Source: Phycisphaera mikurensis NBRC 102666
GTDB lineage: Bacteria; Planctomycetota; Phycisphaerae; Phycisphaerales; SM1A02
NCBI GenBank assembly: GCA_945870475.1
Contig: CAMBSR010000109.1
Coordinates: 1 to 7,352, forward strand
Reading direction: 5' to 3'
Length of the DNA stretch: 7,352 nucleotides
Below are positions 1 to 5,384 of this stretch, in pieces. The notes beneath the pieces were generated by a model, which saw only the letters and a list, made by a program, of their open reading frames with translations, did not search any database and was not told the origin of the DNA. Numbering within the stretch: position 1 is the first letter of the stretch; the number at the start of each line of letters is the position of its first letter. Both the position numbers and the translations under genes were made by a program.

Positions 1-164
1 CCTCAGGTGGGGTTGGTCGGCTGTCAAGCACCGACCGGAGCCGAATATTCCATCGACCGTCCACCGGGAAAGCGCGGAGCGGCCGCATGGGCTATCGGCA
101 AGGGGGAAAGGCTACCTGCACCCGCACCGCGGACCGAACGCAAGTTTCCACTCCGAACATCAAC
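1..164. other. Non-coding stretch at the left edge, downstream of pyrB
   Basis: I see no supportable gene here. On the minus strand, which continues downstream of pyrB, the longest short frame starting at the ATG just after the pyrB stop ends within about 25 codons and resembles nothing I know. A perfect 6-base inverted repeat (GGTCGG at 15-20, CCGACC at 31-36) encloses a minus-strand TTGACA (27-22). This could be the -35 box of a gene leaving the window to the left, but the matching -10 would fall at or beyond the edge. A small AT-rich palindrome GAATATTC lies at 43-50. No T-tract follows the inverted repeat on either strand, so it is not a typical intrinsic terminator. Confidence 0.4.
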
Positions 165-1085
165 CTAACGCGACAAGCAGTAGTCGAGCACTGCCATGCG
201 AACTGCCACCCCGTGCGTCACTTGCAGCAGGATCTGGCTGCGGCGACGGTCGTCGGCGACATCGTCATCCACTTCCACCCCGCGATTCACCGGCCCAGGG
301 TGCATCACGATGCAGCGAGCGGGAAGCCGCGCCGCGCGGTCCCGGGTCAGGCCGTACTGCACGCGGTAGTCCGAGGCAATCGAACCACCCGCGGCACGCT
401 CCAGCTGGACACGAAGCATCATGACCGCATCAAGATCGTGCAGGTTGGCGTCAAGATCATTCGAGATCGACACATTTTCGGCAACTGCAGGCACCTGCAC
501 AAAGGACTTCGGCATCAAGGTGGGCGGGCCGATGAGGCGCACCTTGGCACCGAGCGTGGTCAGCGCATGCAGGGCGCTGCGCGCCACCCGGCTGTTGGCG
601 ATGTCGCCCACGATGGCGATGGTGGCGCCCTGGAATCCGCCGAGCGCCCGGCGGATGGTCAGGCAGTCGAGCAAGCCCTGGGTGGGGTGCTCATGCCGGC
701 CGTCGCCGGCATTGATGACTGCGCAACGGACGTGCTGGGCCAACTGCGCCGGACCGCCGGAGAGGTCGGTGCGGACCACGATGGCGTCCACGCCGAGTGC
801 CTCGACGTTGAGCGCGGTGTCCAGGAAGGTCTCGCCCTTGCTGGCGCTGGAGCCCGATCCCTGCAGCGCCAGGCTGCGCGCACCCAGGCGCGCCGCGGCG
901 GCCTCGAAGCTGAGGCGGGTGCGGGTGGAGTCCTCGAAGAAGAGGTTGGCGACCAGCTTGTCCGCAAGCGACGCCGGTGCTGCCGCCTCGCCGCGGGCGG
1001 CGGGAATGAACGACTCCGCCCGGTCGAGGAGCGCCGTGAGCGCAGGTGCGTCGAGGCCTTCGAGTTGCAGCAGGTGACGCGGCAT
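165..1085 (-). CDS. pyrB: Aspartate carbamoyltransferase, catalytic chain
   Basis: This cytoplasmic enzyme joins carbamoyl phosphate and L-aspartate to give N-carbamoyl-L-aspartate, the committed step of pyrimidine synthesis. The 306-residue product has the family motifs in order: carbamoyl-phosphate loop DSTRTR (52-57), SKGET (82-86, the loop that completes the neighbouring subunit's site), the Arg of VVRTD (105), HEHPTQ (131-136), GDIANSRVARS (160-170), LRVQLER (224-230) and MHPGPVNRG (261-269). All expected substrate-binding residues appear present and the length is normal for the catalytic chain. I chose the ATG at 1085 because MPRHLLQLEGL matches a typical PyrB N-terminus; the frame stays open to an ATG at 1136, which would add 17 arginine-rich residues. 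There is no Shine-Dalgarno sequence; a TACACT hexamer lies 7 bases upstream. No pyrC or pyrI is visible in the 164 bases downstream. Confidence 0.96.
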   Translation of the reverse strand: MPRHLLQLEGLDAPALTALLDRAESFIPAARGEAAAPASLADKLVANLFFEDSTRTRLSFEAAAARLGARSLALQGSGSSASKGETFLDTALNVEALGVDAIVVRTDLSGGPAQLAQHVRCAVINAGDGRHEHPTQGLLDCLTIRRALGGFQGATIAIVGDIANSRVARSALHALTTLGAKVRLIGPPTLMPKSFVQVPAVAENVSISNDLDANLHDLDAVMMLRVQLERAAGGSIASDYRVQYGLTRDRAARLPARCIVMHPGPVNRGVEVDDDVADDRRRSQILLQVTHGVAVRMAVLDYCLSR

Positions 1086-1092
1086 GGCAGGG

Positions 1093-1098
1093 AGTGTA
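1093..1098 (-). promoter_or_regulatory. Candidate -10 element (TACACT) of pyrB, leaderless geometry
   Basis: TACACT on the minus strand ends 7 bases before the pyrB ATG, so transcription would begin at or next to the start codon. I see no convincing -35 box about 17 bases further upstream. The call rests mainly on the same arrangement recurring at four other gene starts in this window. Confidence 0.45.
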
Positions 1099-1146
1099 CG
1101 GACGCGGTCCGCGCCCCGCCGCCGCGGCGCCACCACCCTGCCCCAC

Positions 1147-1152
1147 TACGCT
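1147..1152 (+). promoter_or_regulatory. Candidate -10 element (TACGCT) of the metallophosphoesterase gene
   Basis: TACGCT ends 7 bases before the ATG at 1160. No purine-rich ribosome binding site lies between them and no clear -35 box is visible. It points away from the pyrB element at 1093-1098, so the 74-base gap would hold two back-to-back promoters. Confidence 0.45.
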
Positions 1153-1159
1153 GAACCGC

Positions 1160-1780
1160 ATGGCACGCCGCATCTGGGTCACCGCCGACACGCACTTCGG
1201 GCACGCCGAGGCGATCGAACTCTTCGGCCGCCCCTTCCGGGATGTGCGCGAAATGGACGGCGCGCTCCTCGATGCGATCAACGCGCGCGTCGGCAAGCGC
1301 GACGAGCTGCTTCACCTCGGCGACGTGTTCGGCGGCATCGACTGGAAGAGCCGGCCAGTGCGCTGCGAGGCACGTGCCACGCTCGCCCGGATCCGCTGCC
1401 GGCGCATCCACCTGGTCACCGGCAACCAGGATCCCGTGTCGCCGTCGTTCGCTCGGCTGTTCCGCAGCGCGAAGGAATCGCGCATGTTCCGCGTGGATGC
1501 ACCGGGTGCCATGCCGCGCCTGCGCGTGGTGTGCCACCACTACCCCATCCGGCAATGGCGCGGCATGTGGGCGGGGGCGCTGCACCTGCATGGGCATGCA
1601 CACGGCTCGGTGGAGGAATTCGGCCGTTCAATCGACGTGGGCGTCGACTGCTGGAACTTTGCGCCGGTGCCGCTGGAGGACCTGGTGGAGTTGCTGTGCG
1701 CTCGCGCCGTCCCAGAAGGCGGATTCCGCCGCGTGCACCCGGTGCGGCCGGCGTCGGCGGTGCCCGCGCAGGAAGCATGA
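1160..1780 (+). CDS. Calcineurin-like metallophosphoesterase with altered GNQD motif
   Basis: This 206-residue cytoplasmic protein belongs to the small single-domain metallophosphoesterases (COG4186-like); the substrate is unknown. The two-metal motifs appear in order: DTHFGH (10-15, Asp10 and His12), GD (54-55), GNQD (88-91), CHHYP (125-129) and HGHAH (144-148). The metal ligands Asp10, His12, Asp55, Asn89, His146 and His148 are present, with a His at 126/127 for the remaining ligand. The third motif is normally GNH(D/E); here the His is Gln (CAG, 1427-1429). In the superfamily that His is thought to stabilise the transition state or protonate the leaving group, so activity may be reduced or changed. 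I chose the ATG at 1160 because the conserved fold begins at once (MARRIWVTAD); the frame opens further upstream inside pyrB. The gene is divergent from pyrB and convergent with the small lipoprotein gene. The last 20 or so residues look like a disordered tail. Confidence 0.9.
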   Translation: MARRIWVTADTHFGHAEAIELFGRPFRDVREMDGALLDAINARVGKRDELLHLGDVFGGIDWKSRPVRCEARATLARIRCRRIHLVTGNQDPVSPSFARLFRSAKESRMFRVDAPGAMPRLRVVCHHYPIRQWRGMWAGALHLHGHAHGSVEEFGRSIDVGVDCWNFAPVPLEDLVELLCARAVPEGGFRRVHPVRPASAVPAQEA

Positions 1781-1812
1781 CACGCAAGGCGCGTCGCCGT
1801 CAGCCGCCGCCA

Positions 1813-2115
1813 TCAACCACCGTTGTACGCCGGGTTCGACCACCACGCGCCCTGCACGAACGGGTAGTTCGGATTGTCGATGAAGGGGTCGCCGCTGTCG
1901 CCCTCCGTGGTGGCGTACAGGTTGCCACCGGGACCCGGGCCCTGGCTCGCCCGCTGCATCTGTGTCGGCGACATCGAGTCGCCCCAGAGGTCTGCGTCGC
2001 TGCGGTTGTCGCAGGCGGCAAGGATCGAGGCCATCGAAGCACACACGAACAGGCCGAGGACGCGGCGTCCACGGGACGGGCGCAGAACAGGCGACATGGA
2101 CAGCGGTGCAGTCAT
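1813..2115 (-). CDS. Small lipoprotein of unknown function
   Basis: I do not recognise this family. The 100-residue product starts with a basic n-region, a hydrophobic stretch (about 19-33) and a lipobox LAAC with Cys35, so it should be exported and lipidated, leaving about 66 residues. Asp follows the cysteine at +2 and Asn at +3, which in E. coli favours inner-membrane retention. The mature part is polar and Gly/Pro rich and ends in an aromatic, Asn/Pro-rich tail (FIDNPNYPFVQGAWWSNPAY), with no known catalytic motif. Start choices are ATGs at 2124, 2115 and 2097. I prefer 2115 because a TTGACC/TACGAT promoter ends 7 bases before it, and the 2124 ATG overlaps that -10. No Shine-Dalgarno sequence precedes any of them. 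It lies 78 bases after the sugar dehydrogenase stop on the same strand but seems to have its own promoter. The signal peptide supports a real gene; high GC leaves some doubt. Confidence 0.72.
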   Translation of the reverse strand: MTAPLSMSPVLRPSRGRRVLGLFVCASMASILAACDNRSDADLWGDSMSPTQMQRASQGPGPGGNLYATTEGDSGDPFIDNPNYPFVQGAWWSNPAYNGG

Positions 2116-2122
2116 GGCACGC

Positions 2123-2150
2123 ATCGTAGGGCGCGGTGATGCGCGGTCAA
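2123..2150 (-). promoter_or_regulatory. Candidate sigma70-type promoter of the small lipoprotein gene
   Basis: On the minus strand TTGACC (2150-2145, 5 of 6 to the -35 consensus) is followed after 16 bases by TACGAT (2128-2123, 4 of 6 to the -10 consensus). The ATG at 2115 is 7 bases beyond the -10, so the transcript would start at or beside it. This is the best -35/-10 pair in the window. Confidence 0.5.
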
Positions 2151-2193
2151 GGCGCGCGGCGAGCACCGGAAGCGAAACGGCTCCCAAGCGAGG

Positions 2194-3450
2194 TCAACGT
2201 TCCGCGGAAATGCGCCACACCGCGCCCTTCGCGCGCGGATCCTGGCTGCCCTCGAAGGTCACCAGGTAGACGGTGCCGTCGTTGGCCTGCCCGAAGCTGG
2301 TGGGGAGGTGGTTGCGCGTGGTGTGCAGCACCTCGGGCCCGTTGACCAGCTTGCCCTTCTCGGCGCGCAGGCCCCAGATGCGGCAGGAGACGAGGTCCGC
2401 GTAGAGGTAGACGCCTTCCAGCGCACCCGCATCCTTGCCGCGGCAGACGAAGCCGCCGGTGATGCTCACGCCCTCGGAGTGCGGGTACTCGGCGATCGGG
2501 TCGATGTAGTCGCTCCCGAACTTGCCGGCCTGGCCGCCCGGGAACGCGTGCTGCGCCTCGCGCGGGTTCCAACCGTAGTTGCCGCCCCTGGTGATGATGT
2601 CCACTTCCTCGTACTGGTTCTGGCCGACGTCGCCTGCGTACAGCTCGCCGGTGCCGCGGTCGAACGACATGCGCCAGACGTTGCGGAGGCCGTACGCCCA
2701 GATCTCCGGGCGCGCGCCGTCGACGCCGACGAACGGGTTGTCCTTCGGGATGCCGTAGGGGCGATCGCCCTCGGGATGGTCGACGTCGATGCGCAGGATC
2801 TTCGCCAGCAGCGTCCCCAGGTCCTGCCCCGCGAGCTTCGGGTCGTTGGCCGCGCCGCCGTCGCCGCAGCTCAGGTAGAGCATGCCGTCGGGGCCGAAGA
2901 GGATCGTGCCGCCGTTGTGGTTCGAGTACGGATCGTCGATGGAGAGGAGCACCTTCTCGCTGTCGGGCTTCGCGGTCCTCGTCTCCTTGTCCATGGTCCA
3001 GCGCGAGAGCACGTCGTGGCGCTGGCCCTCCTGGTCGCGCATGGTGTAGAAGGTGAAGAACGTGAGGTTCTTCGCGAAGTCCGGGTGGAACGCGAGCGAG
3101 AGGAGCCCTTCCTCGTTGCCTGCGCTGTTGACCTGCTTGCGGATGTCCATGAAGACCGGTGCTTCCTTGGAATCGCGCGCCGCGGGATCCAGGACGAGGA
3201 CGCGACCCGGCTGCTCCACCACGTACATGCGCTCGTCGTTGCCCGGTTCGAAGACCACCTGGATGGGACGGCGAAGCACCACTTCCGGGGAGACCCGCTG
3301 GAGCTTGAGCTTGGGCATGGACGCGCCCTTCGCCGGGGCAGTGGCGTCCGCGGGCGCCTTGGCCGGCGCGGGGGACTGCGCCTGCGCGGCGGAAAGCGAG
3401 AAGGACACGGCGAACAACGAGGCGAGAGCGTGGAGGCGGTGCTGCTTCAT
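2194..3450 (-). CDS. Secreted PQQ-dependent sugar (glucose/sorbosone) dehydrogenase family protein
   Basis: This 418-residue protein belongs to the soluble glucose/sorbosone dehydrogenase family, six-bladed beta-propellers that oxidise sugars with PQQ and calcium in the periplasm. A Sec signal peptide is clear, with likely cleavage after AQA (about residue 24), then an Ala/Pro-rich linker to about residue 42. Family motifs follow: NEEGLLSLAFHPDF (112-125), SNHNGGTILFGPDGMLYLSCGDGG (split as 176-181 and 182-199), LAKILRIDVD (215-224), PYGIPKDNPFVG (231-242), YGLRNVWRMSFD (253-264), GELYAGDVGQNQYEEVD (268-284), GGNYGWN (289-295) and a closing strand GAVWRI (409-414). By analogy with Acinetobacter soluble glucose dehydrogenase, His178 would be the catalytic base and Arg256-Asn257 the PQQ contacts. 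The start at 3450 is set by the signal peptide and an AGGA five bases upstream. The gene is 41 bases after the DUF72 stop, so probably cotranscribed. The true substrate is unknown. Confidence 0.92.
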   Translation of the reverse strand: MKQHRLHALASLFAVSFSLSAAQAQSPAPAKAPADATAPAKGASMPKLKLQRVSPEVVLRRPIQVVFEPGNDERMYVVEQPGRVLVLDPAARDSKEAPVFMDIRKQVNSAGNEEGLLSLAFHPDFAKNLTFFTFYTMRDQEGQRHDVLSRWTMDKETRTAKPDSEKVLLSIDDPYSNHNGGTILFGPDGMLYLSCGDGGAANDPKLAGQDLGTLLAKILRIDVDHPEGDRPYGIPKDNPFVGVDGARPEIWAYGLRNVWRMSFDRGTGELYAGDVGQNQYEEVDIITRGGNYGWNPREAQHAFPGGQAGKFGSDYIDPIAEYPHSEGVSITGGFVCRGKDAGALEGVYLYADLVSCRIWGLRAEKGKLVNGPEVLHTTRNHLPTSFGQANDGTVYLVTFEGSQDPRAKGAVWRISAER

Positions 3451-3455
3451 GATGT

Positions 3456-3459
3456 TCCT
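3456..3459 (-). promoter_or_regulatory. Shine-Dalgarno sequence (AGGA) of the sugar dehydrogenase gene
   Basis: Minus-strand AGGA lies five bases before the ATG at 3450. It supports this start over the very long upstream extension of the same open frame. It is the only clear ribosome binding site in the window, and it sits before an operon-internal gene. Confidence 0.75.
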
Positions 3460-3491
3460 GGTGCGCGAGGCAGTGACGGGGAGCCCCAATA

Positions 3492-4586
3492 CTAGCCCGG
3501 TCGGGCGGCCGCGACCTCTTCCGCCAGCAGCTGCACCGAGAGGGCGGCGCTGCCCTCGGCCTTGTTGTTGATGACCACGAATCCCGGGCGCGCGGGCGAG
3601 GCGTGCGACAGGAGCGCGGCAATCTCGGTGCGCACCGGGACATCCGGCGCCTGCAGGCGATCGAATGGCTCGAACGCCTCGGACGCGGACTCGTACGTGG
3701 TGCCGGCGGCGAGCATCCAGCGAACCACCAGCGCGCGGAAATGCTGGGCGCCGCTTCCGGCCGCCGCGAGCGCCCGCTCCTGCTCGGTGACGGTGGAGAC
3801 GGTGGGGTGCTGCAGGTAGCAGTGCACCGCGCCCACCGACGCAAGCGCCTGCGAATAGCGCGCCGCGTGCTCGGGGCGGAAGAGCTCGCGGTTGCGGACC
3901 TCGATGGCGAAGGTGACGGGCGCGCCGGCGCACTCGATGCCGCGCAGCGCACCGAAGCATGTGGCAAGCATGTCGACGAACCGCTCCGTGCCGCCGATGC
4001 GTCCGCGCGCGGAGAGGTCGAGGTACGGGAACTGGAACACCACGGGGCCGAGCCTGGCACCCAGCCCCTCGATCGCGGGCGCGAGCACCTCGTCGCGGAT
4101 GAACGTTGGATCCATGAAGTGCGGGTTGGCGACGCCGCCGGCGCGCAGCGCGGTGGTGCTGCCGAGCGTGGACCCCGCGCCGTCCATGTCCGGACGCGTG
4201 CAGCGCTGCTCGGCCTTGACCGTGAAGCGGAAGCCATCGGACACGAGCGATGCCAGCGCCTGGTACTCCGCGACCGACGGCGTCGCGTAGAAGGCGCGGT
4301 CGAGGCCGACGGTGCCGAAGAGCGGCCACGCGGCGTAGGCAGCCAGCCCATCGCGCGCCAGCGCATTGGCGGGAGCGCGCGCACCGAAGATCATGCCGCG
4401 CCAGCCCGGATACGCCCAGCTGCTGGTGCCGAGCCGCAGATGGTGCGGCAATTGGTCCGCGAGCGCGCGCACTCCGGACGGCACCGGCGCCGGCGGCACG
4501 CGCTCCATGGCGCGATCGACGGGAGAATTCCCGAAGAGCGAGCCGACGCCGTCGTCGCCTGGATGGTGCGGTCGCGCACGTGCCAT
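3492..4586 (-). CDS. DUF72 (YecE-like) family protein
   Basis: This 364-residue protein belongs to DUF72, a TIM-barrel family whose biochemical role is not established. Visible hallmarks: LGTSSWAYPGWRG (52-64), DRAFYATPS (96-104), FRFTVKAEQ (119-127), LGPVVFQFP (179-187), FAIEVRNRELF (226-236) and the C-terminal FVVINNKAEGSAALS (336-350), which matches the usual NN-x-x-G-x-A ending. It is longer than the roughly 240-300 residues typical of the family, mainly through a 50-residue N-terminal segment containing SLFGNSP. I chose the ATG at 4586 because a TACGCT hexamer lies 8 bases upstream; an internal ATG at 4508 is possible, and the frame continues open to 4823 through the neighbouring gene. 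It begins a minus-strand unit followed by the sugar dehydrogenase gene and is divergent from the DUF1080 gene with a 52-base gap. A sugar-related role is only a guess from position. Confidence 0.9.
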   Translation of the reverse strand: MARARPHHPGDDGVGSLFGNSPVDRAMERVPPAPVPSGVRALADQLPHHLRLGTSSWAYPGWRGMIFGARAPANALARDGLAAYAAWPLFGTVGLDRAFYATPSVAEYQALASLVSDGFRFTVKAEQRCTRPDMDGAGSTLGSTTALRAGGVANPHFMDPTFIRDEVLAPAIEGLGARLGPVVFQFPYLDLSARGRIGGTERFVDMLATCFGALRGIECAGAPVTFAIEVRNRELFRPEHAARYSQALASVGAVHCYLQHPTVSTVTEQERALAAAGSGAQHFRALVVRWMLAAGTTYESASEAFEPFDRLQAPDVPVRTEIAALLSHASPARPGFVVINNKAEGSAALSVQLLAEEVAAARPG

Positions 4587-4594
4587 TCGCGGCA

Positions 4595-4600
4595 AGCGTA
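4595..4600 (-). promoter_or_regulatory. Candidate -10 element (TACGCT) of the DUF72 / sugar dehydrogenase unit
   Basis: Minus-strand TACGCT ends 8 bases before the DUF72 ATG at 4586. No -35 box or Shine-Dalgarno sequence is visible. The same hexamer, TACGCT, precedes the metallophosphoesterase gene. Confidence 0.42.
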
Positions 4601-4608
4601 ACGGCCGA

Positions 4609-4637
4609 GGCGCACGATGCGCGTGGTACCGTGCGCC
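4609..4637. repeat. Inverted repeat in the DUF72/DUF1080 divergent region, possible operator
   Basis: GGCGCAC (4609-4615) and GTGCGCC (4631-4637) form a perfect 7-base inverted repeat with a 15-base spacer. It covers the candidate -10 of the DUF1080 gene and ends just before its ATG. The octamer CGATGCGC also occurs twice, at 4615-4622 and 4637-4644. It could be a regulator site acting on both divergent units or a hairpin in upstream-initiated RNA; in GC-rich sequence a chance origin is possible. Confidence 0.3.
4624..4632 (+). promoter_or_regulatory. Candidate extended -10 (TGG-TACCGT) of the DUF1080 operon
   Basis: TACCGT at 4627-4632 is preceded by TGN (4624-4626), the extended -10 arrangement, and ends 6 bases before the ATG at 4639. 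No Shine-Dalgarno sequence is present. The element lies in the spacer and right arm of the inverted repeat at 4609-4637. Confidence 0.42.
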
Positions 4638-4638
4638 G

Positions 4639-5370
4639 ATGCGCATCGCTTCCGTGCTGCTCCTCGCCTCCATCGCCGGCTGCGCGCAGCAGGCGGCCAC
4701 GGAGAAGGCCGTCGCCCCCACGACGAATGCCGCAGCGCCCGCTGCAGCCGACGCGCGTGCGACCGAAGGCGGCTTCACGCCGCTCTTCGACGGCCGGACG
4801 CTCACCGGCTGGGTGGGCGACACCGCGGGCTACTCGGTGGAGTCGGGCGCGATCGTGTGCGGCCCGAAGGGCACCAACATCTACACCCACACCCAGTACG
4901 CCAACTTCGTCCTGCGCTTCAGCTTCAAGTTGGCGCCGGGCGCCAACAACGGCATCGGCGTGCGGGCGCCCGCCACCGGCGACGCGGCATACGAGGGCAT
5001 GGAGATCCAGGTGCTCGATGACGGCCACGAGAAGTACCGGGAGTGGCTCAAGCCCTGGCAGCGCCACGGCAGCGTGTACGGCATCTCGGCATCCACCGGC
5101 AGCACCGCCGCTCTTCGGCCCGTCGGCGAATGGAACGACGAGGAGATCGTGGTCGACGGACGGCGCGTGAAGGTCACGCTCAACGGGAAGGTGATCCAGG
5201 ACGTCGACCTCGACGAAGCGTCGAAGGCCGGCACGCTGAGCGGCAAGGAGCACCCCGGCCTGAAGCGAACCGCGGGACACATCGGCTTCCTCGGCCACGG
5301 CGACCACGTCGAATACCGCGACATCCGCATCAAGGTGCTGCCGGCGACGCCGGCACGCAAGAACAGCTGA
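4639..5370 (+). CDS. DUF1080 / 3-keto-disaccharide hydrolase family lipoprotein
   Basis: This 243-residue protein has a short lipoprotein signal (hydrophobic 3-12, lipobox IAGC, Cys15), then an Ala-rich linker to about residue 43 and one DUF1080 domain (PF06439), a concanavalin-like beta-sandwich. Domain hallmarks: FTPLFDGRTLTGW (46-58), FVLRFSFKL (90-98), NNGIGVR (103-109), GMEIQVLDD (120-128), GSVYGI (144-149), GEWNDEEI (163-170), the strand pair VVDGRRVKVTLNGKVI (171-186) and GHIGFLGHGDHVEYRDIRI (213-231). Family members are linked to hydrolysis of 3-keto-glycosides or other glycan binding and cleavage outside the cytoplasm. The residue after the cysteine is Ala, so in E. coli terms it would go to the outer membrane. 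The start at 4639 is fixed by the signal peptide. It is the first gene of a plus-strand operon with the permease 14 bases downstream. Its own substrate is not evident from sequence. Confidence 0.92.
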   Translation: MRIASVLLLASIAGCAQQAATEKAVAPTTNAAAPAAADARATEGGFTPLFDGRTLTGWVGDTAGYSVESGAIVCGPKGTNIYTHTQYANFVLRFSFKLAPGANNGIGVRAPATGDAAYEGMEIQVLDDGHEKYREWLKPWQRHGSVYGISASTGSTAALRPVGEWNDEEIVVDGRRVKVTLNGKVIQDVDLDEASKAGTLSGKEHPGLKRTAGHIGFLGHGDHVEYRDIRIKVLPATPARKNS

Positions 5371-5384
5371 GAAGCGAGCGAACC

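Noticed and set aside
79..86. GCGGCCGC octamer
   Set aside because: An 8-base GC palindrome is expected by chance in sequence of this composition and has no supporting context.
87..1154. A 355-codon plus-strand open frame opposite pyrB
   Set aside because: It is the antisense of a fully motif-complete pyrB, and its composition (His/Arg/Gly rich) fits no family.
1781..1812. Possible bidirectional terminator between the convergent phosphoesterase and lipoprotein genes
   Set aside because: Only a 4-base GGCG/CGCC stem is visible and no T-tract follows on either strand.
1084..2139. A 351-codon plus-strand open frame across the metallophosphoesterase and the small lipoprotein region
   Set aside because: It is out of frame with the phosphoesterase motifs and extremely Arg/Ala rich; a high-GC artefact.
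2147..4384. A 745-codon minus-strand open frame covering DUF72 and the sugar dehydrogenase
   Set aside because: It is a frame-shifted shadow of both genes, rich in Arg, Ser and Ala with no domain.
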